Assembly: GCF_000949475.1 (NCBI RefSeq)
Contig: NZ_JRHC01000001.1
Coordinates: forward strand, 682,001-746,000
DNA: 64,000 nt
Direction of reading: 5' to 3'
DNA from: Draconibacterium sediminis
GTDB lineage: Bacteria > Bacteroidota > Bacteroidia > Bacteroidales > Prolixibacteraceae
Shown: positions 16,808-24,267 of the stretch, piece by piece
How positions within the stretch are numbered: the stretch's first letter is position 1
Layout: each line of letters starts with the position of its first letter
The notes under the pieces: model-generated
Told to the model about the DNA's origin: nothing
Database searches by the model: none
The model's input: the letters and a program-made list of their open reading frames with translations, nothing else
Made by a program: the position numbers and the translations under genes

Positions 16808-17536
16808 ATGAAGAATATAGTTACATTTATAGCACTATTTTTATTCGTTGTTTCTGTGCAGGCTCAGCAATTTGAAAAGGATGTTTTCGCTACTTCAGAA
16901 GGGGAACTGGAAATTACATTTATTGCTCACGGAACACTGATGATGCAATTTAACGGGAAAGTGATTCATATCGATCCGGTGTCGTGGTATGCCGATTATG
17001 CAACAATGCCAAAAGCCGATGTAATTCTGATAACCCATGAGCATGGCGACCATTTGGATGCCAAAGCAATTGATGCTGTTAAGAAAGAGGGAACCCAGGT
17101 GGTGCTCACAAAAACCTGCAACGAAAAATACACCGGAACCAAAGTGCTTAGTAATGGCGAATCGGGAACTTTTGCCGGAGTTAAAGTGGACGCCGTACCT
17201 GCTTACAATATAAAACATGAACGTGAAGCCGGGAAACCTTTTCACCCAAAAGGAGTGGGAAATGGTTATGTGCTTCATTTTGGCGATAAGAAAGTGTACG
17301 TTGCCGGCGATACCGAAAATATTCCGGAAATGGCCGCGTTAAAAGACATTGATGTGGCTTTTCTGCCCATGAACCTGCCTTATACAATGACCCCAAAAAT
17401 GGTGGCCGATGCCACTAAAATGTTTCAACCCAAAGTGCTTTATCCGTATCACTTCGGCGAAACAAATACCGACGAGCTGGCTGAATTATTAAAAAATCAA
17501 AACAAAACCGAATTAAGGATTCGGAATTTAAAATAA
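16808..17536 (+). CDS. Exported metallo-beta-lactamase-fold hydrolase (UlaG-like)
   Basis: 242-residue protein with a signal peptide (1-19, ending VSVQAQ) and a metallo-beta-lactamase fold. The metal motif THEHGDHLD is present, with Asp in VAGDTENIPEM and a final His in YPYHFGET. The layout (THEHGDH with no long insert, short C-terminus) is that of UlaG-like lactonase or hydrolase proteins. It is not an ETHE1-type persulfide dioxygenase: the insert and spacing differ, so its position at the edge of the sulfur genes may be coincidence. It starts 140 bases from the divergent GH97 gene. A 9-bp inverted repeat (AGGCAGAAA 17536-17544, TTTCTGCCT 17597-17605) follows the stop. Confidence 0.85.
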   Translation: MKNIVTFIALFLFVVSVQAQQFEKDVFATSEGELEITFIAHGTLMMQFNGKVIHIDPVSWYADYATMPKADVILITHEHGDHLDAKAIDAVKKEGTQVVLTKTCNEKYTGTKVLSNGESGTFAGVKVDAVPAYNIKHEREAGKPFHPKGVGNGYVLHFGDKKVYVAGDTENIPEMAALKDIDVAFLPMNLPYTMTPKMVADATKMFQPKVLYPYHFGETNTDELAELLKNQNKTELRIRNLK

Positions 17537-17665
17537 GGCAGAAATTCTTTATACCTTCAATCCCCGAAATTGTTTTTGAGCAAACACTATTGTGCGTTTC
17601 TGCCTAAAAGGAGCGCGATTGGTGCCTGTTCTCACCGGGTAATGTTTTAAAAAATCTTTGATATT

Positions 17666-18145
17666 ATGAAGAAATTTGGGGTTATCATCGTTTTGATGAT
17701 GGGGATGTTTTCTGTGCTTTCTGCTCAGGAAAATAAGGTTTACAGCGGATATAAAGAATTGGTTGCTGCCGTAAAACAGGAAATAGATGAGCTTGATGCG
17801 GAAGGATTTCATGAACAATATGTGGAGGGACTGAAGAGCCGAAAGCCCGGCTATATTTTAATCGATGTGCGCACAGAAGATGAATACCGGGACGGACATA
17901 TTCCGGGAGCTTACCTCGTGCAACGCGGTGTGTTGGAATCGCACATAGAAAAGGAAACGGTTTGGGAAGGTTTTCATAACGCGCTACCTAAAAAAACAGA
18001 TACTATTATTTTGTATTGCCGCAGTGGCAGCCGATCGGCACTAGCTGCAAAGTCGCTAAATATGCTGGGTTACGAGCATGTGTATTCGCTTAACGGAGGA
18101 TGGAAAGCATGGCACGAGGCTTACCCGAAACTGGAAAGGTTTTAA
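17666..18145 (+). CDS. Periplasmic single-domain rhodanese
   Basis: 159-residue exported rhodanese (sulfurtransferase). Signal peptide at 1-20 (FSVLSAQ), then one rhodanese domain: ILIDVRTEDEYRDGHIPGA at about 64-82, the active loop CRSGSRSA with Cys118, and the closing YSLNGGWKAWHEAYP. The six-residue loop CRSGSR is the fully canonical sulfur-carrying form, so a persulfide at Cys118 is expected. It contains an extended insert before the active loop. It begins the group of sulfurtransferase genes and lies 129 bases after the MBL-fold gene, probably with its own promoter. Acceptor unknown. Confidence 0.92.
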   Translation: MKKFGVIIVLMMGMFSVLSAQENKVYSGYKELVAAVKQEIDELDAEGFHEQYVEGLKSRKPGYILIDVRTEDEYRDGHIPGAYLVQRGVLESHIEKETVWEGFHNALPKKTDTIILYCRSGSRSALAAKSLNMLGYEHVYSLNGGWKAWHEAYPKLERF

Positions 18146-18211
18146 GGCAATAAACTATCCGACTAATGAGTAACTAGGGTACACAAATAGCTTGTTGTAC
18201 AGGCCGGGTGC

Positions 18212-18415
18212 TTATCGTACTTTTTTACATCCGCGTACAACACAAAATGTGGTGGCAGCTAATCCTATGGCTGCAAATGAAATCAGGCCGGTATAAAATA
18301 CCTGAACCGGTAAATTGGCACAGCATGAAATAAAGCCAAGGATTATGGTGACGAAAAATCCTAATATTCCCCACAGTCCTAAATTGTAGCAGATTAATGT
18401 TACTATTTTATTCAT
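18212..18415 (-). CDS. Small two-helix membrane protein, unrecognised
   Basis: 67-residue hydrophobic protein with two membrane spans (about 10-30 and 38-60), a CC pair at the end of the first helix and a Cys/Lys/Arg-rich end (CVVRGCKKVR). No family recognised. It is divergent from the FNR-type gene at 18523 and shares its control region, which contains a 12-bp inverted repeat, so it may be a target of that regulator. The span has good membrane-protein character, making a chance ORF less likely. Confidence 0.55.
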   Translation of the reverse strand: MNKIVTLICYNLGLWGILGFFVTIILGFISCCANLPVQVFYTGLISFAAIGLAATTFCVVRGCKKVR

Positions 18416-18429
18416 CGTATTAAGTTTTT

Positions 18430-18495
18430 ACAATTATACGACCAATAAAGAACATTGGTTTATTAAACAATGTGAGATAAATCTCGTATAATTGT
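18430..18495. promoter_or_regulatory. Widely spaced 12-bp inverted repeat in a divergent promoter region
   Basis: ACAATTATACGA (18430-18441) and TCGTATAATTGT (18484-18495) are perfect reverse complements, 54 bases start to start, between the divergent small membrane gene and fnr-like gene. Nested inside are CCAAT/ATTGG (18442-18446, 18454-18458) and GAGATAAATCTC (18474-18485). Paired operators or a loop-forming site fit; the right arm reaches the -33 area of the rightward gene. Confidence 0.45.
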
Positions 18496-18511
18496 GATAT
18501 TAATTACATTT

Positions 18512-18519
18512 TAAGTTTG
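18512..18519 (+). promoter_or_regulatory. TAnnTTTG element immediately before the FNR-type gene
   Basis: TAAGTTTG ends 3 bases before the ATG at 18523. With transcription starting about four bases after the motif, the message would begin at or next to the start codon, i.e. leaderless. Confidence 0.45.
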
Positions 18520-18522
18520 CAG

Positions 18523-19215
18523 ATGAACTTAATTGCCAATACCTGTGTTGATTGTAGTCTAAAATCGGGAGCTGTTTCTGTTCTGGATAACAACGAGTTA
18601 TGTGCTCTTGAAGAAGGGTGTGCAAAAACAGAGTACAAAAAAGGCGAACTTATTTTTAAAGAGGGTGGGCTGGTTCAGCATATCATTTATATTCGGAAAG
18701 GATTTGTAAAACTGGTGAAAAAAGGTGCAGGCGGTAAAGACTTTATTCTTAGCGTTTCAAAACAGGGATCGTACCTTGGGATTCAGAACCTGGATGAAAA
18801 CATAAAAACCAATTATTTCTCGGCCATAACATTAACGAACTCGGAAGTGTGTTTTATCGACAGGCACTGTTTTGCCAGTCTGTTAAAACAAAACGGCGAG
18901 TTTGCTCTGAAGGTATTATCAACAGTTTTGAACGACGAAATGAATTATTTCGACCGATTGGTGAAAAACGTGCAGCAACAGTTACCCGGCAGATTGGCTA
19001 ATACCATAAGTTATTTCGCCAACGAAGTTTATGGCGAGAACACTTTTGCCTTAAACCTTACACAAACTGAAATTGCTGCATTAATTGGCACTTCGCGCGA
19101 AAGTATTTCGCGGATATTAAAGGAATTCCAGGAAATGGGAATTATAGCACTTGAACACAATGTGCTTACCATTTTAAACGAAAAAAAGCTGGAGGAAATT
19201 AAACAAAAAGGTTAA
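18523..19215 (+). CDS. FNR-type Crp/Fnr transcriptional regulator (first copy)
   Basis: 230-residue regulator with a cyclic-nucleotide-binding-like sensor domain (about 20-130) and a helix-turn-helix at about 175-205. It has N-terminal Cys8, Cys11, Cys27 and Cys33 plus Cys110 in NSEVCFIDR, which aligns with FNR Cys122 of E. coli, so an oxygen-labile iron-sulfur cluster is plausible. The recognition helix SRESISRILKEFQ keeps the Glu-x-x-Ser-Arg that reads TTGAT half sites. I start it at ATG 18523 rather than the TTG at 18517, which is part of a -7 element. Convergent with a second FNR-type gene; their stop codons overlap on TTAA (19212-19215). Confidence 0.88.
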   Translation: MNLIANTCVDCSLKSGAVSVLDNNELCALEEGCAKTEYKKGELIFKEGGLVQHIIYIRKGFVKLVKKGAGGKDFILSVSKQGSYLGIQNLDENIKTNYFSAITLTNSEVCFIDRHCFASLLKQNGEFALKVLSTVLNDEMNYFDRLVKNVQQQLPGRLANTISYFANEVYGENTFALNLTQTEIAALIGTSRESISRILKEFQEMGIIALEHNVLTILNEKKLEEIKQKG

Positions 19216-19901
19216 CCTACCTGGCTGAGATGGCGCACCCGGTCGAAATCAAGAATCGTAATCTCTTTACCTTTTAACTCGATAATCTTTTCAGATACAA
19301 ATTCCTTAATCACACGCGAAAGACTTTCCTGCGACATGTTGGTAATAGCAGCCATGTCTTTTTTACTGATTGGAACGCTGAACTTTTTTCGCTTGAACAA
19401 ACGAAGGCTGAAACACAAAAGTAAGTCGGCAAAACGACCGTGTAATTGTTTCAGGGTCAGGCAAGCCATTCGGTTGTATGAAAACAACGACTCATCGTTT
19501 AAATGATGCAAAATGCTTGCGCTGAATGCAGCATTATTGTGAATAAATGAATCAATTGTGCTTATATCGTGAAGGCAAACACTGGTATCGGTATATGCTT
19601 TTACAGAATAGGGATAGATATTTTTTGAATAGAGCGCCTGCAAACCTAATAATTTGCCCTGGTTCTCAACCGAAAGTATCAACTCATCGTTGGCATGTTC
19701 GCGGTAAACTTTCACCAGGCCACTTTTAATGTAAATGATGTGTGCAGCCAAAGCACCTTGCTTTGCAATAATCTCTCCTTTTTTGAAATTTACTTCAACA
19801 CGGTTTCGGTTAATCTGAATCAATTCTTCGTTCGTAAGTTTCTTAAAAGGTGCTGACATGCATTTACATCCAACACATTTTTCCAGTTTGTTTAATGGCA
19901 T
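19212..19901 (-). CDS. FNR-type Crp/Fnr transcriptional regulator (second copy)
   Basis: 229-residue paralogue of the neighbouring regulator. The N-terminus has KCVGCKCM with Cys9, Cys12 and Cys14, and Cys109 in DTSVCLHDI aligns with FNR Cys122, the pattern of four cluster ligands. The sensor domain runs about 18-130 and the HTH has SQESLSRVIKEF, again Glu-x-x-Ser-Arg. The start is taken at ATG 19901; the TTG three codons upstream belongs to the -7 motif TAACTTTG (minus strand 19915-19908). A perfect FNR box lies 72 bases upstream, between this gene and the rightward rhodanese operon, so it may control both. The two copies are only moderately similar, so they probably answer different signals. 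Confidence 0.88.
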   Translation of the reverse strand: MPLNKLEKCVGCKCMSAPFKKLTNEELIQINRNRVEVNFKKGEIIAKQGALAAHIIYIKSGLVKVYREHANDELILSVENQGKLLGLQALYSKNIYPYSVKAYTDTSVCLHDISTIDSFIHNNAAFSASILHHLNDESLFSYNRMACLTLKQLHGRFADLLLCFSLRLFKRKKFSVPISKKDMAAITNMSQESLSRVIKEFVSEKIIELKGKEITILDFDRVRHLSQVG

Positions 19902-19972
19902 AATTATCAAAGTTATAAAGGGGGCTAATATAGTTAAAAAGTTAGTACTTAATCAGTACGTCAATCATGTTT

Positions 19973-19986
19973 TTGATCTAAATCAA
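19973..19986. promoter_or_regulatory. Perfect FNR-binding box
   Basis: TTGATCTAAATCAA matches the FNR consensus TTGAT-N4-ATCAA at all ten defined positions. It lies between a regulator whose recognition helix has the FNR-specific Glu-x-x-Ser-Arg and the rhodanese-porin-rhodanese operon. Its centre is about 76 bases upstream of the regulator start and about 96 upstream of the candidate rightward start point, so activation at a distance or an unseen nearer promoter is needed. Confidence 0.8.
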
Positions 19987-20111
19987 ATATTCTACTGACT
20001 ACAATATGAATCCGTCTTGAGGCGGTGACAGGCCGGTTTTCCAATTGGTATAAGTAGCTGTGTTACTTTTGGATTGGTGATTAATTCATCAAAAGTAAAT
20101 TTTAAAAGGAC

Positions 20112-20348
20112 ATGAGAAAGGCATTCATTTCGTTGATGTTAGGCTTTGTTATATGGCTCGGTAAAGTTGTTACAGCCAAACGTAAAGCACTAAATAGTCT
20201 GATGAATAATCTGCTATTCTCCGTTCGTACATTCTTTTCAACAACATTCAGCCATAGTTTATTAACCGGGAGTTGTGTTTGTTACACAACCTCAATCAAA
20301 ACACGACAAGATAATCAGGTAAAAACCGGGATGCCAATATTGCTTTAG
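20112..20348 (+). CDS. Doubtful small protein in operon leader
   Basis: 78-codon ORF with an AAAAGGA stretch before its ATG and a hydrophobic N-terminal segment (SLMLGFVIWLGKVVTA) that could be a signal or membrane helix. The remainder has no family resemblance and looks compositionally irregular. It could be a small membrane protein of the rhodanese operon or a chance ORF in a long leader. Confidence 0.25.
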   Translation: MRKAFISLMLGFVIWLGKVVTAKRKALNSLMNNLLFSVRTFFSTTFSHSLLTGSCVCYTTSIKTRQDNQVKTGMPILL

Positions 20349-20402
20349 TGCAAGAATTATCCGGGTTTATACTATCACTTAAATAACCTAAAATTTTATA
20401 AA

Positions 20403-21392
20403 ATGAAAAAGTACTTTTTTTACACGTTATTACTTGCAATGTTTGCTTCAGTCACGTTTAACGGATGCAAATATGAAGAAGAAGAATGCGATTGTTCAGG
20501 TTCGGAACCGGTAGCTTACGAAACGCTGACCACTTATCTGAAATCGGTTGATATGGATATAAACCATATATTAACTAATGCTGCCGGACAGAAGTTTGTA
20601 ATGGCTGCTCCTGCCGATGGCGATCTTTCATCAAAATGGATTATGGATATTCGTGGTGACGTTGATTTTGCTGCCGCACATATTGAAGGTGCACATAACG
20701 TTGCTTTTGGCGATATTTTAACCGCTGCAGCCACTGCCGATAAACCCATTTTGGTAGTATGTTACACCGGGCAAACTGCTTGCTACGCTACTTCATTACT
20801 TCGCCTTTACGGTTACGAAGATACACAGGCCTTAAAATGGGGAATGAGTGGATGGAATACGAATCTAGACAAATGGACTCCAAACTGTAAATCTTTGGAT
20901 GATGCAAATAACTGGACAAGCAGCGAAGCTACAGCCGGAAGTTTTGACGCTCCAACATGGACAAGTACATCAACAAATGGTGCTGATATTCTTGCCGAAA
21001 GAGTAGAAGAAGTTGTTGCCGCAGGATTTAAAACAGTAAAAGGTGCCGACGTTTTAGCAACGCCAGCTAATTACTACGTAAATAACTATTTCTCGGCCGA
21101 CCATTACACCGGTTTTGGACACGTAAATGGTGCTGTAAGAATCAATCCATTATTAATCGACGATTGCAGCAAACTTGATCCAAACGGTAAAGTAGTTACA
21201 TACTGCTACACCGGACAAACTTCAGCAGTTATTACCGCTTACTTAAATGTTCTTGGTTTTGATGCTTACAGTCTTCTTTTCGGTATGAACGGTTTAAGCC
21301 ATACCAACTCATTCTGGGAAGCTGGTGGCGTAACAAATCACTGGGGATTTGATTCAAATCCTAAGGATCTTCCTACAGTATCTTCTAACTAA
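20403..21392 (+). CDS. Double-rhodanese lipoprotein (both Cys present)
   Basis: 329-residue lipoprotein. The signal ends at FNGC with Cys22 as the probable lipid site; it is an imperfect lipobox. Two rhodanese domains follow: MDIRGDVDFAAAHIEGAHNV with active loop CYTGQTACYA (Cys120) and closing WGMSGW, then VNNYFSADHYTGFGHVNGAV with CYTGQTSAV (Cys268). Both loops keep the catalytic Cys but read CYTGQT instead of CRxGxR, marking a distinct subfamily. It is first in an operon with a porin (65-base gap) and a second sulfurtransferase. A paralogue with the same layout is encoded at 29510. Role in periplasmic sulfane-sulfur transfer is inferred. Confidence 0.9.
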   Translation: MKKYFFYTLLLAMFASVTFNGCKYEEEECDCSGSEPVAYETLTTYLKSVDMDINHILTNAAGQKFVMAAPADGDLSSKWIMDIRGDVDFAAAHIEGAHNVAFGDILTAAATADKPILVVCYTGQTACYATSLLRLYGYEDTQALKWGMSGWNTNLDKWTPNCKSLDDANNWTSSEATAGSFDAPTWTSTSTNGADILAERVEEVVAAGFKTVKGADVLATPANYYVNNYFSADHYTGFGHVNGAVRINPLLIDDCSKLDPNGKVVTYCYTGQTSAVITAYLNVLGFDAYSLLFGMNGLSHTNSFWEAGGVTNHWGFDSNPKDLPTVSSN

Positions 21393-21457
21393 ACGTGTTG
21401 GAGCGGGAAGCTGGTTTTTCAGTCCGCTCTCTTAATTATCAACTAAAAGAACAGATT

Positions 21458-22501
21458 ATGTTACGCAAATTATTATTTATATTATCAGCAGCCTGCTTGT
21501 TGGCTTACAATGCACAGGCGCAGGGATGTTCCGAGCCAGCCTCAGACGAAGGTGTTTCTGTTTTCGGGTACCTGCAGGCGCAATACGATTATGGTTTTGC
21601 CGAAGGTGATAATACCAACACTTTTGGTTTTAACCGCTCACGTATTGGTGTTATGGGAAATATTCCGTACGACTTTAGTTACTATGTTTTGGTAGAAACC
21701 AGTCCGTTTAAAAAGGACGGGCCAAAAGCATATTTGCTCGATGCATTTATTACCTACAAACGTTTTTCGTTTGCAAAGGTAAGTTTGGGTTCCTTTAAAT
21801 CGCCATTCGGACAAGAACTGGGTACGCCTTGTCACTCTTTGTATACCATCAATCGCTCGAAATTTGTAAACGAACTTACTGCACCCGATCGCGATATGGG
21901 CTTAATGGTGCTTGGTGGATCGGATACTACTTTAATTCAATATTCGGTTGCCTTGATGAACGGTACCGGACTTTTGGTTAAAGATGCCGACAAATACAAA
22001 GATGTGGTTGGTAGAGTTTTGGTTCAACCATTCGACTGGATGCATGTTGGTGGTAGTTTCCGTGTTGGTAAAGCTACCAGCCAGGATGAAACAGTTACAG
22101 AACCCGATGAAAGAACTCGCTGGGGCGCTGAGTTTGAAGTGGAAAAATATGGATTCCTTGTGCAGGGAGAATACATCTGGGCCGAAGACAAAGGTTCGTA
22201 CCTGGTAGGCGGCGGATGTGGCGGCGATCCTGAATTGGTTCAGGGTAGTGTTGAACGCGAAGGTTTATCTATTATGGCCCTTTACAACCTGACTTATAAT
22301 TTCCAGCCTGTTATTAAATACGAGAATTACAACAGCGATTTGAGTTTGGGTAATAACAACATGGAACATATTACAACCGTAGGTTTCAACTATTTCTTTA
22401 ACGAGTGGACTCGTTTACAGGTGAACTACGAATATAAAGCTGAATGGGCCAATGAAATTTCGAACGATATGATTATGGTTCAGCTACAGGTAAGATTCTA
22501 A
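21458..22501 (+). CDS. Outer-membrane porin, phosphate-selective porin O/P-like
   Basis: 347-residue beta-barrel protein starting at MLRKLLFILS (21458), where a signal peptide ends near AYNAQAQ. Features: FGYLQAQYDYGF near the N-terminus, alternating strands throughout, FKSPFGQELGTP as the loop typical of Porin_O_P proteins, and a terminal Phe (LQVRF) as in barrel proteins. Two Cys-containing loops (GCSEP and GGGCGGDP) are unusual for a porin. Its place between two sulfurtransferase genes suggests it passes an anionic sulfur compound such as thiosulfate or polysulfide, which is inference from context. It ends 6 bases before the next start. Confidence 0.85.
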   Translation: MLRKLLFILSAACLLAYNAQAQGCSEPASDEGVSVFGYLQAQYDYGFAEGDNTNTFGFNRSRIGVMGNIPYDFSYYVLVETSPFKKDGPKAYLLDAFITYKRFSFAKVSLGSFKSPFGQELGTPCHSLYTINRSKFVNELTAPDRDMGLMVLGGSDTTLIQYSVALMNGTGLLVKDADKYKDVVGRVLVQPFDWMHVGGSFRVGKATSQDETVTEPDERTRWGAEFEVEKYGFLVQGEYIWAEDKGSYLVGGGCGGDPELVQGSVEREGLSIMALYNLTYNFQPVIKYENYNSDLSLGNNNMEHITTVGFNYFFNEWTRLQVNYEYKAEWANEISNDMIMVQLQVRF

Positions 22502-22507
22502 TTTTAA

Positions 22508-23362
22508 ATGATAAAGGATATGAAACTTAATAGATTATTTCTCTTAGGATTGGTGCTGTTGCTGGCTTCTGCTGTTTCAGCACAGGATTTGATCTCGGCA
22601 AATGAGCTTAAACAGAATTTAAAAAACCCGAATTACATCATTGTTAATGCTGCTGCAAATCAAAAAGTGTTTATTCGTGGTGCGATTGATTTACCACACG
22701 GAACACTTTGTACCGATGAGCCTATCCGTAATATTATCAAATCGCCGGAAGAAATGGCTGCAGAGCTTGGAAACCATGGTATATCAGCTGATAAGACCAT
22801 TGTTGTGTACGATGAGGGATCTACAAAATATGCCGGTCGTATGTACTGGATGTTAAAGTATCTGGGAGCACCAAATGTAAAAATGTTGGATGGTAACATT
22901 ACCGGGTGGAAAGCAACACGCGGACCAATCGGGACAGCATCAAAAGGGAGCAAAACCACATTTACCCTCAATGTTGACGCCAACCAACTGGCAACTATGG
23001 CTGAGGTAAAAAAGGCGGTTAACAACCCATCATATGTAATTGTTGATGCGCGCACACCGGAAGAATATGCCGGTACTGCGGAAACAGAACTGGCAAGACC
23101 GGGACACGTTCCGAGCGCTGTTAATGTGAACTACGAAACCCTGGTTGATGGAAAAAGTTTGCTAAAATCGAACGAAGCACTTACTTCGATGTTTGAATCG
23201 AAGGGGATTACCAAAGATAAAACGGTTATTGTTTATTGCGAAACCAGTGTACGTGCCGGAGTTATTTATTTGGCATTGAAAGGTTTGGGGTATCCAAACG
23301 TAAAAGTATACGACGGAGCTTATTTGGAATGGCAATCTGTCGATTCGAATGAGATAGGTTAG
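22508..23362 (+). CDS. Exported thiosulfate/3-mercaptopyruvate-type sulfurtransferase
   Basis: Two-domain rhodanese of the classic TST/SseA layout, 284 residues, with a signal peptide ending at SAVSAQ. An alternative start at 22520 (MKLNRLFLLG) gives a tidier signal peptide. The first domain has VVYDEGSTKYAGRMYW with no Cys at the catalytic place, as expected of the inactive half; the second has VIVDARTPEEYAG and the loop CETSVRAG with Cys244. The active loop differs from CRKGVT (rhodanese) and CGSGVT (mercaptopyruvate), so donor preference cannot be called. Last gene of the rhodanese-porin operon and followed by two terminators. Confidence 0.92.
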   Translation: MIKDMKLNRLFLLGLVLLLASAVSAQDLISANELKQNLKNPNYIIVNAAANQKVFIRGAIDLPHGTLCTDEPIRNIIKSPEEMAAELGNHGISADKTIVVYDEGSTKYAGRMYWMLKYLGAPNVKMLDGNITGWKATRGPIGTASKGSKTTFTLNVDANQLATMAEVKKAVNNPSYVIVDARTPEEYAGTAETELARPGHVPSAVNVNYETLVDGKSLLKSNEALTSMFESKGITKDKTVIVYCETSVRAGVIYLALKGLGYPNVKVYDGAYLEWQSVDSNEIG

Positions 23363-23377
23363 CCTTTCGCATGTCCT

Positions 23378-23408
23378 GAGCGCCCTGGTATTTACCGGGC
23401 GCTCTTTT
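23378..23408 (+). terminator. Terminator of the rhodanese-porin operon
   Basis: Stem GAGCGCCC / GGGCGCTC with an 11-base loop region and a T4 tail, 15 bases after the sulfurtransferase stop. Confidence 0.8.
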
Positions 23409-23461
23409 CATGTAATAAAAACTGTACTGATTCATCAGTAAACAGGCTACCATAAAAGCAT

Positions 23462-23499
23462 AAAAAAACCGCTAACCAAAACTGGTTAGCGGTTTTTTT
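23462..23499. terminator. Bidirectional terminator between convergent units
   Basis: AAAAAACCGCTAACCA pairs with TGGTTAGCGGTTTTTT; A run on the left and T run on the right let it stop transcription from both the sulfurtransferase operon and the leftward lipoprotein gene. Confidence 0.88.
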
Positions 23500-23515
23500 A
23501 TATTGTTGTTTCTAA

Positions 23516-24139
23516 TTATTTGATCTCTATGTTAGTGTCAGTAACCGATCCTGGTTCAAGCGTACCAAGGGAGTTAAGCTGAATACTGGATGAATTCAAT
23601 ATAGAGTTCAGATCGCTGGCATCAACATTGGCCAAACTCAGAAAATCAGATGGAACCACTACCACTCTGAAAGTTTGATTTCTGGTATAATCGAGCGGCA
23701 AAGTTGACAGGTCTACATCACCCTCTAAAAATACCGACATATCGTAAATAACATCGTTGGGAATATCGCCGGTAAAATCGAAATTATACTGCAAAATAGC
23801 ACCAGAATCAAAATATTTGGTTTGAGGAAGCGGGCGCCAGAAATCCAAGCCATCCTCGGTTGTCCACAAAATGTAGGCTAAAATTACGTCCGATTCGTAA
23901 GGCTCAAATCCGTTATCCGCAAAGTTAAAAACCAGTTGATAGTTGTTTGCCGGCGTAAAGTCTCCGGTAAACTCAAAGGTGGTTCCAACAAAATTGTAAC
24001 CATCTTCTCCCGGTATTCCCGGAGGTCCTATTGGCCCAACAGGACCTTCGCATGAGGCCAGTATGGCGGCAGCAATAATTAAAAGAAACGCTGAAATTTT
24101 TCTGAAGGTAAATCTTTGTTTGTTTTCAATTGTTTTCAT
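23516..24139 (-). CDS. Collagen-like lipoprotein
   Basis: Lipoprotein of about 207 residues, read from ATG 24139; an in-frame ATG ten codons earlier (24169) is also possible. The signal ends with the lipobox LASC, followed at once by a short collagen-like Gly-X-Y run (GPVGPIGPPGIPGEDG) and then an all-beta domain with many aromatic and acidic residues (FTGDFTPANNYQLVFNF). Proteins of this build are frequent in Bacteroidota, where the collagen segment is short and probably acts as a stalk at the surface. It is the last gene of a leftward group behind the second Gfo/Idh/MocA gene, but a terminator separates them. Function unknown. Confidence 0.75.
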   Translation of the reverse strand: MKTIENKQRFTFRKISAFLLIIAAAILASCEGPVGPIGPPGIPGEDGYNFVGTTFEFTGDFTPANNYQLVFNFADNGFEPYESDVILAYILWTTEDGLDFWRPLPQTKYFDSGAILQYNFDFTGDIPNDVIYDMSVFLEGDVDLSTLPLDYTRNQTFRVVVVPSDFLSLANVDASDLNSILNSSSIQLNSLGTLEPGSVTDTNIEIK

Positions 24140-24201
24140 AGCAATAGACTTTTTATAATTAAACTTCATTTTTTAGTGTTAAAACAAGTATAGTGCCAAA
24201 A

Positions 24202-24232
24202 AAACCTTCGGCTATTGCCGAAGGTTTATATT
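24202..24232 (-). terminator. Terminator after Gfo/Idh/MocA gene
   Basis: Perfect 11-bp stem AAACCTTCGGC / GCCGAAGGTTT (24202-24227) with a TATT loop; seven T follow on the minus strand. Confidence 0.88.
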
Positions 24233-24267
24233 TGAATTGATTGATCAATTTTAAAGAGCCCGTTGTC

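Larger units (their letters stand above)
19911..20402. other. Divergent control region between FNR-type gene and rhodanese operon
   Basis: Stretch with no certain gene. It holds the FNR box, a candidate -7 element TACTTTTG at 20064-20071 for rightward transcription, and a doubtful 78-codon ORF. The long distance from that promoter to the rhodanese gene at 20403 leaves room for a leader RNA or small protein. Confidence 0.5.

Noticed and set aside
16808-17536. ETHE1-type persulfide dioxygenase
   Set aside because: Would fit the sulfur genes, but the protein has the UlaG-like layout and lacks the ETHE1 motif spacing.
18517-19215. TTG start codon for the first FNR-type gene
   Set aside because: The TTG is the end of the TAAGTTTG promoter element; the ATG at 18523 is a better start.
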